This document shows, in pieces, positions 1 through 7,649 of a stretch of DNA of 48,259 nt. Under the pieces are notes generated by a model. The model was not told where the DNA came from and did no database searches. It saw only the letters and a program-made list of their open reading frames with translations. Made by a program: the position numbers and the translations under genes. Position 1 is the first letter of the stretch. The number at the start of each line of letters is the position of its first letter. The DNA is from Thermoanaerobaculia bacterium. GTDB taxonomy: Bacteria > Acidobacteriota > Thermoanaerobaculia > Gp7-AA8. The stretch is taken from NCBI GenBank assembly GCA_017883235.1, contig JADGNY010000004.1:78161-126419 (forward strand). The letters run 5' to 3'.

Positions 1-200
1 TCTTCCCGGCAATCGACATCAACAAGTCCGGCACGCGCAAAGAGGAGCTCCTTCTCGAGCGCAACGAGCTCAATCGGATCTGGGTGCTGCGCAAAGTCTT
101 CTCGCCGCTTTCGACGGTCGAGTCGATGGAGCTTCTCGTCGAGAAGCTCGAGAAGACCCGGACGAATTCGGAGTTCCTGAACTCGATGTCGTCGATGTGA
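1..200 (+). CDS. rho: Transcription termination factor Rho, C-terminal end (partial)
   Basis: Last 65 codons of Rho, the hexameric RNA-dependent helicase that ends transcription; the window starts inside the gene, and the frame opens at base 3. The residues read FPAIDINKSGTRKEELLL, then ELNRIWVLRKV, then a Glu/Lys-rich tail ending NSMSSM. This is the conserved end of the RecA-type motor domain of Rho, where a Ser-Gly-Thr-Arg motif is followed by the W-x-L-R-K helix. The stop codon TGA is at 198-200. The N-terminal RNA-binding domain and the Walker motifs lie outside the window, so intactness cannot be judged. The next gene starts at the stop codon or 15 bp after it. Confidence 0.93.
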   Translation, partial: FPAIDINKSGTRKEELLLERNELNRIWVLRKVFSPLSTVESMELLVEKLEKTRTNSEFLNSMSSM

Positions 201-214
201 GGCTCTGTAACGCA

Positions 215-616
215 ATGTCCCCGCGCACCGCTCTTCGGATCTGCGTGATTCTGCTGCTGGCGATTCCTGCGCTCGCGCGCAACCGCGACGTCTCCGGTCA
301 CTACGAGCGCAACGGAGAAAATGATCAGGCCTCGCTCGACGTGACCATGCTTCCCGGCGATCGTGTCAAGGTCAGCGGCGTTGCGCTCTGGAACACGAAG
401 AACGAGAAGTACGGCCCGAACATCGGCGAGCTCGAGTTCGAGGCGCCGGTGAAAGACGACGTCGTCACCTGGAGCGATCCGGACGGCTACAGCGTCGTGA
501 TCCGCTTATCCCGCAAAGCCGCCGATGTAACAGAGCACGCCGTCGCCGGACACTTCGGGATGAACGTGACGTTTGCGGGGCACTACGCGAGGACGGCTGC
601 CAGGCCGACAGATTAG
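215..616 (+). CDS. Hypothetical small secreted protein
   Basis: I do not recognise a family. From ATG 215 the product is 133 residues and opens with a plain signal peptide (charged MSPRTALR, hydrophobic core, predicted cleavage after ALA near residue 20). A GTG at 197 overlapping the rho stop would add six residues in front; the ATG gives a better signal peptide. The mature part is about 110 residues, rich in charged and beta-prone stretches, with no cysteines and no visible catalytic motif. It follows rho closely and may be co-transcribed with it. It is probably a periplasmic or exported beta-sandwich protein of unknown role. Confidence 0.6.
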   Translation: MSPRTALRICVILLLAIPALARNRDVSGHYERNGENDQASLDVTMLPGDRVKVSGVALWNTKNEKYGPNIGELEFEAPVKDDVVTWSDPDGYSVVIRLSRKAADVTEHAVAGHFGMNVTFAGHYARTAARPTD

Positions 617-686
617 GGGAAGCGGTAGGCGCTTGTGCATGCGAAACGGCGCTCGGCAGCAGGCCCGCGGGTAGAATGCGGGTGCA

Positions 687-989
687 ATGTCAGCGCACAT
701 TCAGCTCGACCCGGCTTTCGTCGCCGAATTCTGCAAGCGAAACCAGATTCGCAAACTGGCTCTCTTCGGGTCGGTGCTGACGGATCGTTTTCGTCCTGAG
801 AGCGATATCGACATGCTCGTCGAGTTCGAGGACCGCGCCCGCGTAGGACTGTTCGATCTCGCCAGAATGGAGATCGAGCTGACTGAGAAGCTCGGACGCA
901 AGGTCGATTTAAGGACGCCCAAGGATCTCAGCCGTTACTTCCGCGACGAAGTGGTCCGTGATGCGGAGGTTCAATATTCAGGAGAGTGA
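687..989 (+). CDS. mntA: MntA-type nucleotidyltransferase antitoxin
   Basis: A 100-residue minimal nucleotidyltransferase. The family signature GSX10DXD is present exactly: GS near residue 28, ten residues, then DID, followed by MLVEF. In characterised MntA/HepT pairs the antitoxin transfers AMP groups to the HEPN toxin partner and blocks its RNase activity. The next gene is a HepT homologue that starts inside the last 30 bases of this one, which is the usual coupling. A TAGAAT hexamer at 672-677 ends nine bases before the ATG and no Shine-Dalgarno is visible, so translation may be leaderless. This gene is intact, unlike its partner. Confidence 0.85.
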   Translation: MSAHIQLDPAFVAEFCKRNQIRKLALFGSVLTDRFRPESDIDMLVEFEDRARVGLFDLARMEIELTEKLGRKVDLRTPKDLSRYFRDEVVRDAEVQYSGE

Positions 990-1318
990 CGCGATCCGCC
1001 TTCGGCACATCCTCGATGCGGCTGATGCGATCGAACGTTTCCTTGCGAACCGGTCTCGTGAAGATTTTGAGCGCGACGATCTCTTCTTCTGGGGCATCGT
1101 CAAGTTGATCGAGAACGCTGGTGAGGCCGCCGTTAATTAAGCTGTCGGCAGCCGCGCGCGACCAACTGCCGGATGTGCCATGGCCGATCGTCATAGCGAC
1201 CCGGAATCGGCTTGTGCACGCATACATGGATCTCGATCGCGATCTGGTATGGGAGACGGCCACGACGAGTATGCCGCAACTCGCTCGGGTGCTTCGTCGA
1301 TATCTGAGCATCTCCTGA
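961..1318 (+). pseudogene. hepT: HepT-family HEPN toxin (DUF86), frameshifted
   Basis: Two overlapping frames together make one DUF86/HEPN protein of about 118 residues. The first runs from ATG 961 (or GTG 958) to TAA 1138-1140 and reaches GEAAVN. The second continues with KLSAAARDQLPDVPW and the catalytic RNRLVHAY, matching the HepT R-x4-H-x-Y motif, to TGA 1316-1318. The break falls at GTTAATTAAG, a tandem TTAA. Removing one TTAA restores GEAAVKLS, the usual spacing of the family. The gene is therefore probably inactivated by a 4-bp duplication, unless ribosomal frameshifting or a sequencing error is involved. The R, H and Y of the active motif are all still present. Confidence 0.82.
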
Positions 1319-1365
1319 GAACCGCGAAGCCGGGAGATTAGGGCTCGCTCGAAGAGGTCGTCCAA

Positions 1366-1393
1366 CAAAAAGGCGGCCCGATGGGCCGCCTTT
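1366..1393 (-). terminator. Rho-independent terminator of the rcnB-like gene
   Basis: A perfect 11-bp stem (AAAGGCGGCCC / GGGCCGCCTTT) with a three-base loop. Read on the minus strand the stem is followed by TTTTTG, which suits termination of the minus-strand gene ending at 1417. The hepT remnant ends 48 bp to the left, so the hairpin may also block read-through from that side, though the plus-strand T-run is short. Confidence 0.75.
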
Positions 1394-1416
1394 CGTATCT
1401 GAACGACGCGGAAGCG

Positions 1417-1803
1417 TCACAGATGAATGTGAATCACGTCGCGGACGACGTTTCTACCATCGACGAGAACCACGTGTCCGCCGACGGTTACGTAGCGGTG
1501 ATCTCGCGGCGCAGGCGGAAGGTGTCGGCGAAGATCAGAGGGCACGGCATACGTTCTGTTTCTCAAGTTGCGGTCGAGCGGGCGGCCTGCTTGCAACCGG
1601 GCCTCCTGCTCCGACGAGAGCCTGTCCTGCGACCTGAGGCCCCTCGGTGCGTTGCTTTGGTGTTGTTTGTACCAGTCCTGCGTAACCTGGCGGTCGTGAT
1701 CATTGAACTGCGCGCTGTCGTGTCTGTTGTCCTGAGCGATACCGGCCGTGGCAACGAAGAGCGCGACGACGCACGCTGCGGAACGGATGTATGTTTTGAT
1801 CAA
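1417..1803 (-). CDS. RcnB-like periplasmic protein
   Basis: A 128-residue exported protein with a clear signal peptide (MIKTYIRSAACVVALFVATAGIAQ). The mature part resembles the RcnB family: a W-Y pair in a basic/glutamine-rich stretch, a middle segment of Arg/Leu/Gln repeats, then LPPAPRDHRYVTVGGHVVLVDG and a closing V-x-D-V-I segment. RcnB in enterobacteria is a small periplasmic protein that tunes Ni/Co efflux; most homologues are uncharacterised, and no rcnA-type exporter is nearby, so a metal role is not supported here. It is transcribed away from the lipoprotein gene at 1907 across a 103-bp gap that should hold both promoters. Confidence 0.7.
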   Translation of the reverse strand: MIKTYIRSAACVVALFVATAGIAQDNRHDSAQFNDHDRQVTQDWYKQHQSNAPRGLRSQDRLSSEQEARLQAGRPLDRNLRNRTYAVPSDLRRHLPPAPRDHRYVTVGGHVVLVDGRNVVRDVIHIHL

Positions 1804-1906
1804 AGTGTAGCCTCCGCCAACTCACTACGCATAAACCGAGCCACGGAGAGCCCTGATGAAGCGGCTCAGCTTCGGACCACGCCGCGCTGGAGTACGATGC
1901 GTGACA

Positions 1907-2782
1907 ATGAGAAAGACCTTCGCGGCACTGCTCCTCACGGGCCTGGTTCTTACCGGCTGCAAAAAGAAAGAAGAGGCACCTGTCCCTCAGCCTGCCCCGC
2001 CAGCACCAGCCGTGACGACGTCGAGCGCCGCGCCCGCGGCAAGGGCTGTCAAGCCGGTTCCGAACGTGTCCCTTGCCGCCGATGCTCCGATTCCCGGCAA
2101 CGGCCTCGCCCTTTGGTTGACCGGCGATGACGCAATGAAATCTGCCGCCGGTGGCAAGCTCGCATCCTGGACGAACCCACTCGTGCCGAATGTCTCCGCA
2201 TCGTCGAGTGAAAAAAACGCCCAGCCGACCGTCGCGGCCGGTGCCATCAACGGCCACGCCGCCGTGCGCTTCGACGGCGAGGCGAACATGCTGATGACCA
2301 ACATCGATATCAGCCCCGCGTCGTGGCCTGACGTCACGGTCATCACGGTGTTCAACAGCGCCACCGAGGTGAAGAACCCCCTGCGCAGCGTGTATGGCGA
2401 CGACAACGGCGACTACGACCGTTCAGCCGGCCTGGACGATCGCAGCGGCGACGAAAAGAGCTATGTGATTTTCGCCGGCGACCGCGGCGTGGCCGGCTAC
2501 TTCGCGCTGAAAGCGAATCAGGCCTATCTCTCGACCGATCAATACACCGCCACAGAGTTCAACGGCTGGATCGACGGAAAACCGGCCCTGACGAAGATCG
2601 AGACCCACTGGGGCGAGGCACTTCCGAACATGTACATCGGCGGCACCGGAACGAGCTTCAATCAGTTCTGGAAGGGCGACATCGCCGAGATGATCGTCTA
2701 CGCCCGCGTCCTCACCGACGCCGAGCGAGCGAAGGTCGAGGATTACCTGGCGAAGAAGTATGGAGTGACGTTGGCGCGTTGA
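1907..2782 (+). CDS. Lipoprotein with LamG/concanavalin-like domain
   Basis: A 291-residue putative lipoprotein. From ATG 1907 it opens MRKTFAALLLTGLVLTGC, a type II signal peptide with lipobox LTGC, then a Lys/Glu and Pro/Ala-rich linker of about 40 residues typical of surface-tethered proteins. Residues about 60-285 look like a LamG/concanavalin A-like jelly roll: it begins LALWLTGDD, has the FDGEANMLMTN segment, and ends with IAEMIVYARVLTDAER followed by VEDYLAKKYG, a frequent closing motif of this fold. The in-frame start at 1856 would add 17 residues before the signal peptide and is unlikely. Probable role is carbohydrate or surface binding; no catalytic residues are recognisable. Confidence 0.75.
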   Translation: MRKTFAALLLTGLVLTGCKKKEEAPVPQPAPPAPAVTTSSAAPAARAVKPVPNVSLAADAPIPGNGLALWLTGDDAMKSAAGGKLASWTNPLVPNVSASSSEKNAQPTVAAGAINGHAAVRFDGEANMLMTNIDISPASWPDVTVITVFNSATEVKNPLRSVYGDDNGDYDRSAGLDDRSGDEKSYVIFAGDRGVAGYFALKANQAYLSTDQYTATEFNGWIDGKPALTKIETHWGEALPNMYIGGTGTSFNQFWKGDIAEMIVYARVLTDAERAKVEDYLAKKYGVTLAR

Positions 2783-2825
2783 CGGCGATTCCGCCGGTTG
2801 GCATAACATCCTGCTTGAAGGCGCG

Positions 2826-3092
2826 ATGGAGAAGAAAACGCGAATCTCGGCAGTCGTGTCGCGGGCTACAAGGGACCTGCTGGAGAGACACGTTCGCGCC
2901 ACCGGAGTCAGGAAAGGGTATTTGGTCGAGCAGGCCCTTCGTCATCATCTGCAGGCGCTGGAATTACCAGCCCACGTCATCGTCCACTCGAAACTGGTTG
3001 TAACGAGGCGGTCTGGCGAGGCGATCCTGAAGCAAATGAAATCTGGAAGGGCCACCAAGGCTCTGCGAGATCTGATGGGCGATGGAGATTAG
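2826..3092 (+). CDS. Ribbon-helix-helix (CopG-like) protein
   Basis: An 88-residue protein. The first 50 residues fit a ribbon-helix-helix DNA-binding domain: a short beta strand (TRISAVVS), a helix (RATRDLLERHVRATG), then a second helix that opens KGYLVEQALRHHLQ. The C-terminal 38 residues carry a basic stretch and ALRDLMGDGD. RHH proteins of this size are often antitoxins that repress their own operon, but no toxin gene follows. The 110 bp downstream hold only an ATG overlapping the stop (3082) whose frame runs into sequence antisense to the kinase gene. Whether it is an orphan antitoxin or a stand-alone regulator cannot be told. Confidence 0.65.
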   Translation: MEKKTRISAVVSRATRDLLERHVRATGVRKGYLVEQALRHHLQALELPAHVIVHSKLVVTRRSGEAILKQMKSGRATKALRDLMGDGD

Positions 3093-3200
3093 GCCCAATG
3101 GCGTCAGGTCATTGAGATTAGGCCCCATTTCCCAGACGCGCGGGCGCGTGTTGACCTGCATGGTGTACGCGACTTTTACTCCGATCGATTGCCCGAACGC

Positions 3201-4145
3201 TCACGCTCCCGCACGCGTAGGACGTGGATTCGTCGCCGCACGGATGGCCATCTGCGCGGCCCCTTCGACGGGCGTGTGTACCGGTGGCGCGATGCGCGCA
3301 CGCGGCGCCTCGGCAAGAACTCCGTTGCGCATCGGGGCCAGAAGCGTTTCGCCGGCGTTGAAGGCTCCGCCGACGTAGGCGACCGGGAACTCGGATGATG
3401 TGAGTCCGAGTCTCTGCGCCACCGCCAGGACCGCCCTGGCCAGCTCGCCGCCGGACCGCGCCACGATCTCGGCGGCCTGGGCATCGCCGTTTTCGGCGGC
3501 ATCGATGACGAGTTTGCCGAGGCGGGCGATGTCGTCGGCGTGCGTCGTCTGCGCGTAGACAAAGCGCGGGAGGTCGGAGGGCTTCATGTCGTAGTCGCGC
3601 CTCAGGAGCTCGGTCATCAGCGTCGCCGGGCCGCGTCCGTCGTAGGCGCGCAGGATCGCGGCAAGGCCGGCGCGGGCGATGGCGTAGCCGCTCCCCTCGT
3701 CGCCGACGATCGGCCCCCAACCTCCGGCGCGCGCTTCCTCGCCGGCGGCGTTGCGGCCGACGACGACCGAGCCGGTGCCTGCGATGACGACCACGCCGGG
3801 ACCGAAGCCGATGGCGCCGGTGAGAGCGATGCGGGCGTCGTTGTCGACGGTGAAATTACCGCGCGGAAAGAAGACGCTCAGCGAATCGACGACTTCCTGG
3901 CGATGCGCTGGATGGTCCGATCCGGCGATCCCGCAGTACGTCCAGATGATCTCGCGGCTGGCCACATCGGCTTTGACGAGCGCCTTGTTGACCGCGCGCT
4001 CGATGTTGCGGGCAGCCGTCTCGATCCCGACGCGCAGGTGGTTGGACGGACCGGCGATGCCATCGCCAAGCGGACGGCCAGTGTCGTCCGTGACAAGCGC
4101 TGCCGTTTTCGACGCGCCGCCGTCGACGCCGAGGTAGTACGCCAT
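3201..4145 (-). CDS. BadF/BadG/BcrA/BcrD-family kinase (N-acetylglucosamine kinase-like)
   Basis: A 314-residue ASKHA-fold protein, full length for the family. The phosphate-1 loop is at the N-terminus (YYLGVDGGASKTAALV), the second acidic strand is FTVDNDARIA near residue 100, and the phosphate-2 loop is VVVIAGTGSVVVG. A GGWGPIVGDEGSGYAI segment follows, typical of N-acetylglucosamine kinases and related BadF-domain enzymes. The likely reaction is ATP-dependent phosphorylation of an amino sugar, for example GlcNAc recovered from cell wall. Benzoyl-CoA reductase activators share the fold, but their partner genes are absent. It stands alone on the minus strand with no sugar transporter next to it. 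Confidence 0.82.
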   Translation of the reverse strand: MAYYLGVDGGASKTAALVTDDTGRPLGDGIAGPSNHLRVGIETAARNIERAVNKALVKADVASREIIWTYCGIAGSDHPAHRQEVVDSLSVFFPRGNFTVDNDARIALTGAIGFGPGVVVIAGTGSVVVGRNAAGEEARAGGWGPIVGDEGSGYAIARAGLAAILRAYDGRGPATLMTELLRRDYDMKPSDLPRFVYAQTTHADDIARLGKLVIDAAENGDAQAAEIVARSGGELARAVLAVAQRLGLTSSEFPVAYVGGAFNAGETLLAPMRNGVLAEAPRARIAPPVHTPVEGAAQMAIRAATNPRPTRAGA

Positions 4146-4189
4146 GCGAACACTCTTTTACCGCAAGTGTGGTGCCGGACGTGAGGTTA

Positions 4190-4332
4190 CGCGGTTGCGC
4201 GGTCTCGCGGTTGTGGTTGCTGAGTTGCTGGGGTTGCTGGGTGCCGAGTCACAGCCCGCAGCCCTTTACGTCGCAACCAAGCAACCTTGCAACTCAGCAA
4301 CTCAAACACCGCGAGACCCCGCAACCGCGCGA
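4190..4332. repeat. Imperfect inverted repeat upstream of a lipoprotein gene
   Basis: Two arms of about 50 bases, 4190-4240 and 4273-4332, can pair. The left arm is a GT-rich run of GCGGTTGCG, GGTCTCGCGG and TTGCTGAGTTGC; the right arm carries the complements in reverse order with a few mismatches and small bulges. It sits between the kinase start (4145) and the lipoprotein start (4381) and would form a long hairpin in the leader of the latter. Confidence 0.75.
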
Positions 4333-4380
4333 CCGCGCCGGGACTGTTCCTTGCAGAGTCTGCCACTTGAAGGAGACGTC

Positions 4381-4863
4381 ATGAAATCGAATCGAGTTTT
4401 GACGATTGCGGCGCTGGCGATCGTCGCGGCAGCCCTCATCGCGGCGGCCGGCTGCAAGTACGGCGGTATGGCCTTTACCAAACGTGGACAGCTTTTGAAG
4501 ATCAACATCGAACATCCCGTCGACCTGCCGGATCAGGGCGAGGGCGATATCGGCATCGTGCTCGGCAACCGCGGCGTGCGATACGTGAAGGACGTTCTGG
4601 TCGATGTCGAGCTTCCGCCGCAACTGGTGGTGCTCGATGAAAAACACGAACGCGGCGTGACGATGAGCCACGACCCCGGCTCCAACTCGTATCACTACAC
4701 GCTGAGCAACCTGCAGCCGGCGGAGGATTCGACGATTCACTACCGGATCCGCACGTCGTTCGGCACGATGACGGACAGCGGCAGCATCCGAGCGACGGCG
4801 TGGCAACGTGACCTGACCGGCGACCGGCTGGTGGAGACGGCCTCGATCAAGCTCCGGCCCTAG
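4381..4863 (+). CDS. Putative lipoprotein with DUF11-like beta domain
   Basis: A 160-residue protein with a type II signal peptide: MKSNRVLTIAALAIVAAA followed by LIAAAGC, Cys near residue 25. AAGGAG stands seven bases before ATG 4381, fixing the start; longer in-frame starts upstream read through the inverted repeat and are rejected. The mature part resembles the DUF11/NEW3 type of Ig-like domain: it contains IGIVLGNRGVRYVKDVLVDVELP, then YHYTLSNLQPAEDSTIHYRIRT, the pattern of repeat domains in surface proteins. Only one such domain is present. It is probably anchored in the outer membrane; function unknown. Confidence 0.7.
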   Translation: MKSNRVLTIAALAIVAAALIAAAGCKYGGMAFTKRGQLLKINIEHPVDLPDQGEGDIGIVLGNRGVRYVKDVLVDVELPPQLVVLDEKHERGVTMSHDPGSNSYHYTLSNLQPAEDSTIHYRIRTSFGTMTDSGSIRATAWQRDLTGDRLVETASIKLRP

Positions 4864-5018
4864 CCGGCACGGCCGGCGGCGTTGGTTGCCCAAGGCTCCG
4901 CCGGCAGTGGTGCAAGAACGTTTCTACGGCGCAGGCTCCTAGGAGTCTGCGCGGCATAACGATGAAAGCGAAGATGGTGGCCGAGCCTTAGGCAACCAGC
5001 GCAGCCGGCCGTGCCGGC
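4862..5018. repeat. Palindromic repeat of the GCCGGCACGGCCGGC family (two facing copies)
   Basis: Arms 4862-4905 and 4979-5018 are near-perfect reverse complements; each holds GCCGGCACGGCCGGC, then GTTGGTTGCC (or its variant) and AAGGCTC. Between them is a second, smaller palindrome at 4930-4953 centred on CTCCTAGGAG. The left arm begins at the second base of the lipoprotein stop codon. A single copy of the same unit sits after dnaN at 20438-20477. No gene fits in this 180-bp gap. Confidence 0.85.
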
Positions 5019-5041
5019 CGTAGCTCTGCTAATGTCTGCAG

Positions 5042-5842
5042 ATGGACCTTGATGAATCGGCAACGGCGGCGGGAGCAGGACACGAGATCCACATCCCGCC
5101 GAAACCGCGAAAATCGCTCGAAGACCGCAAACTCCTCGACCGGCCGAGCCGGAACGAATTGCTTCAAAGTGAATCGTGGCGCGTACTGCGGATCACGAGC
5201 GAGTTCGTCGCCGGATTCGATCATCTGGCCGAGGTCTATCCGGCGGTGTCCATCTTCGGTTCGGCGCGAACGCAGCTTGCCAATGAGTATTACGACGCCG
5301 CGGTGAAGACGGCCGAACTGATCGGCAAGGCCGGCTTCGCCGTCATCACCGGCGGCGGCCTCGGCATCATGGAAGCGGCGAACAAAGGGGCACGCCAGGC
5401 GGGGGCGCTGTCAATCGGCTGCAACATCGAGCTGCCGTTCGAGCAGAAGATCAACCAGTTCGTCGACAAGGCCATGACCTTCCGCTACTTCTTCGTCCGC
5501 AAGACGATGTTCGTGAAGTATTCGGAGGCCTTCATCACCTTCCCCGGCGGCTTCGGCACACTCGACGAGTTGATGGGCGCACTGACGCTGATCGAAACGA
5601 AGAAGATCACGAATTTTCCGGTGATCCTGTACGGCAGCGAGTACTGGGGCGGACTCCTCGACTGGTTGCGCAAGACGGTACTGGCCGCGAACAACATCAC
5701 GAAGGAGGACGTCGACAGCCTCCATCTCGTCGATGACCCGAAGCGCGTCTGCGAGATCGTCTGCGCGTTTCACGATCAGGCGCTGATCACAAACGCGGAT
5801 GAGGATGAGCGGACGCCGCCGCTGGTGACGAGCGAGGATTAG
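5042..5842 (+). CDS. LOG-family Rossmann protein (TIGR00730 type)
   Basis: A 266-residue member of the LOG/lysine-decarboxylase-like family. The nucleotide-binding strand is VSIFGSARTQLANEYY, followed by GKAGFAVITGGGLGIMEAAN and the diagnostic PGGFGTLDEL (PGGxGTxxE). Family members studied release free bases from nucleoside 5'-monophosphates (phosphoribohydrolase); lysine decarboxylase activity is not expected. An unusual N-terminal extension of about 60 charged residues precedes the fold, as in longer bacterial homologues that have YIFVRKxMFxKYS-like segments (here YFFVRKTMFVKYSEAF). It stands alone between two palindromic elements. Confidence 0.85.
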   Translation: MDLDESATAAGAGHEIHIPPKPRKSLEDRKLLDRPSRNELLQSESWRVLRITSEFVAGFDHLAEVYPAVSIFGSARTQLANEYYDAAVKTAELIGKAGFAVITGGGLGIMEAANKGARQAGALSIGCNIELPFEQKINQFVDKAMTFRYFFVRKTMFVKYSEAFITFPGGFGTLDELMGALTLIETKKITNFPVILYGSEYWGGLLDWLRKTVLAANNITKEDVDSLHLVDDPKRVCEIVCAFHDQALITNADEDERTPPLVTSED

Positions 5843-5923
5843 CGGCTTCGCCGCGTTGTCGGTTGATTGCGCTTCGCGCTTCTCCAAACCGACACCTGAT
5901 AACCGACAACGCCGCGAAGCGGC
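5841..5923. repeat. Inverted repeat of the GCTTCGCCGCGTTGTCGGTTG family
   Basis: Left arm 5841-5865 (GCGGCTTCGCCGCGTTGTCG then GTTG) and right arm 5900-5923 pair with few mismatches. The element begins within the TAG stop codon of the LOG-family gene. A longer version of the same sequence lies after gcvPB at 36049-36235. Confidence 0.8.
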
Positions 5924-5963
5924 AGTGATCTTGCAGTTATTTGCATTGCAAGGAGAGCCCTCA

Positions 5964-6101
5964 ATGCGTATCCAGGAAACGGATCAGATCCTCAAAGAGG
6001 CGCGTTATGCACGGCACTACCATGCGTTGCAGGAACGCGAGCGCGGCGGCCTGTGGCAGCGTGCTTGGCGATCGCTGACCGGCATCTTCAAACGTTCGTA
6101 G
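5964..6101 (+). CDS. Small basic protein of 45 residues
   Basis: A short gene supported by a good ribosome site: AAGGAG eight bases before ATG 5964. The product is one predicted amphipathic region (MRIQETDQILKEARYARHYH onward), rich in Arg, Glu and aromatic residues, ending in WRSLTGIFKRS. I recognise no family. Its last 14 bases overlap the 3' end of the oppositely directed CNNM gene. The coding call rests on the ribosome site and the absence of rare features; a longer frame starting at 5856 runs through the palindrome and is unlikely. Confidence 0.55.
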   Translation: MRIQETDQILKEARYARHYHALQERERGGLWQRAWRSLTGIFKRS

Positions 6102-7413
6102 ACTCTTCGATCTCTTCCGTCGGCGGCATCTCCGTCTGCACGATCACCCAACGCACGCGGAAACGCTCGGCATCCAGCACTTCGATCGAGAGATCGCCGA
6201 GCTGCGTCCGGTCGCCCGGGACGACTTCGCGTCCGAGCCGGGCCGCGACATAACCTCCGAGGGTCTCCTCTGCCGGCTCTCCGACGTCGACTTTGAGCCG
6301 GTCCGCCAGATCCTCGATGAGGTAGTCGCCGCGCACGCGATACCGTCCGTTGCCGAGCGGCTCGATCTCGGGCCGTTCGCGGTCAAACTCGTCCTGGATC
6401 TGCCCGAACAACTCCTCGGTGATGTTCTCCAGCGACACAATCCCCGAGGCGCCGCCGTACTCGTCGAGGACGATGGCCATGTGCGTCTTATGCTCGATGA
6501 ACTGCGAGAGCAGCGCGTCGACCGTCGAGTTCTCCGGGACAAACAGGACGTCGCGCTTGAGCTCCATCAGCGTCCGCCCGGGTCCGCGCAGTTGCGCGAG
6601 GAAAAGATCCTTGACGTGGATCAGGCCGATGGTCTGATCGAGCGTTCCGTCGCAGAGCGGGTAGCGGGTATGGCGCGTCGTGCGGATGATCTCGAGGTTT
6701 TCCTCGATCGACTTCAGCGTGGAGAGGACCGAGACGTCGGTACGCGGCACCATGATCTGCCGCGCCGTCCGTTTCGAGAACTGGAAGACGCCTTCGATGA
6801 TCTCGCGGTTTTCCTCGGAGAGGATGCCGGCCTTCTCGGAGTGGGCCAGGATGAGGCGAAGCTCTTCCTGTGAATGCGCCATCTCGTTGCTGCTGGCCGG
6901 CTTGATACCGATGAGACGCAGCACCGCGTTCGTGGTCCGGTTCAACATCCAGATGATCGGGTACATCACGACGTAGAAGGCGCGGAGGAAATGGGCCGAC
7001 CAGAGCGCCGTGCCGAGGGTCTTGTCGATGGCCAGATACTTCGGTCCGAGCTCGCCGAAGATGATGTGGAGTGACGAGATCAGGACGAACGCGATCGAAG
7101 CGGCGATGGTGTGCGATACGGGGACGCTGTACACGCCGAGAAACGCCAGGCGCGGCTGGATGAGACTCTCGAAAGCCGGCTCGCCGACCCAGCCGAGTGC
7201 GAGAGATGCCAGCGTCACTCCGAGCTGCGTGGCGGAGAGGTAGCTGTCGAGTTTCTTGATGATGCGCCGCGCCATGCGCGCGCGCGTGCTCCCCTCGGCC
7301 GCCATTTCCGCGAGCTGCGTCGGGCGAACCTTGATGATCGCGAATTCAGCGGCGACGAAGAATCCGTTCGCGATGATGAACAGCAGGGCGAGCAGCAGAT
7401 ACCAGGTAGGCAT
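6088..7413 (-). CDS. CNNM/CBS-domain membrane protein (HlyC/CorC family)
   Basis: A 441-residue hemolysin-like/CNNM transporter. N-terminal CNNM (DUF21) domain with about four membrane segments (MPTWYLLLALLFIIANGFFV, then SATQLGVTLASLALGWVG, IAASIAFVLISSLHIIFGEL, and a segment near residue 140); then two CBS domains around residues 210-330 (RQIMVPRTDVSVLSTL and HMAIVLDEYGGASGIVSLE); then the CorC_HlyC domain ending near PTEE. Relatives move Mg2+ or other divalent cations out of the cell; the hemolysin name is historical. ATG 7413 is preferred; a GTG two codons earlier is possible. It is a single-gene unit pointing toward the LOG gene. Confidence 0.9.
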   Translation of the reverse strand: MPTWYLLLALLFIIANGFFVAAEFAIIKVRPTQLAEMAAEGSTRARMARRIIKKLDSYLSATQLGVTLASLALGWVGEPAFESLIQPRLAFLGVYSVPVSHTIAASIAFVLISSLHIIFGELGPKYLAIDKTLGTALWSAHFLRAFYVVMYPIIWMLNRTTNAVLRLIGIKPASSNEMAHSQEELRLILAHSEKAGILSEENREIIEGVFQFSKRTARQIMVPRTDVSVLSTLKSIEENLEIIRTTRHTRYPLCDGTLDQTIGLIHVKDLFLAQLRGPGRTLMELKRDVLFVPENSTVDALLSQFIEHKTHMAIVLDEYGGASGIVSLENITEELFGQIQDEFDRERPEIEPLGNGRYRVRGDYLIEDLADRLKVDVGEPAEETLGGYVAARLGREVVPGDRTQLGDLSIEVLDAERFRVRWVIVQTEMPPTEEIEESTNV

Positions 7414-7649
7414 TCTCACCGAGCGCGAAGAACTGCCGCGCTACCAGATGGGTCGATGTCCATGGGGCGGGCGGTATTGTATGACACGTGCCCTGCCATC
7501 CTTGGGCCACCGGCACCGGGACGATGCAGATCAGGTTTCACACGGAAGCCGGCCCGTAAAAGAAGCAATTTGGCAACGCGGAAGAAAAATCTGTTCCGCG
7601 CGGTGTCCGGCGTCAACCAGACCTGCGTGGCGCAGGTCTAATCGTCGCT
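7414..7649. other. Gene-free stretch upstream of the CNNM gene
   Basis: No reading frame here shows family similarity or a good ribosome site. It should contain the promoter of the minus-strand CNNM gene. A small hairpin (ACCTGCG-TGG-CGCAGGT) lies at 7621-7637. Otherwise I see nothing. Confidence 0.5.

Noticed and set aside
3082-3378. Possible toxin gene after the RHH protein
   Set aside because: The frame starting MEIRPNGV has no recognisable fold and runs antisense into the kinase gene; a 12-bp direct repeat (GAGATTAGGCCC, 3085 and 3114) is noted but unexplained.
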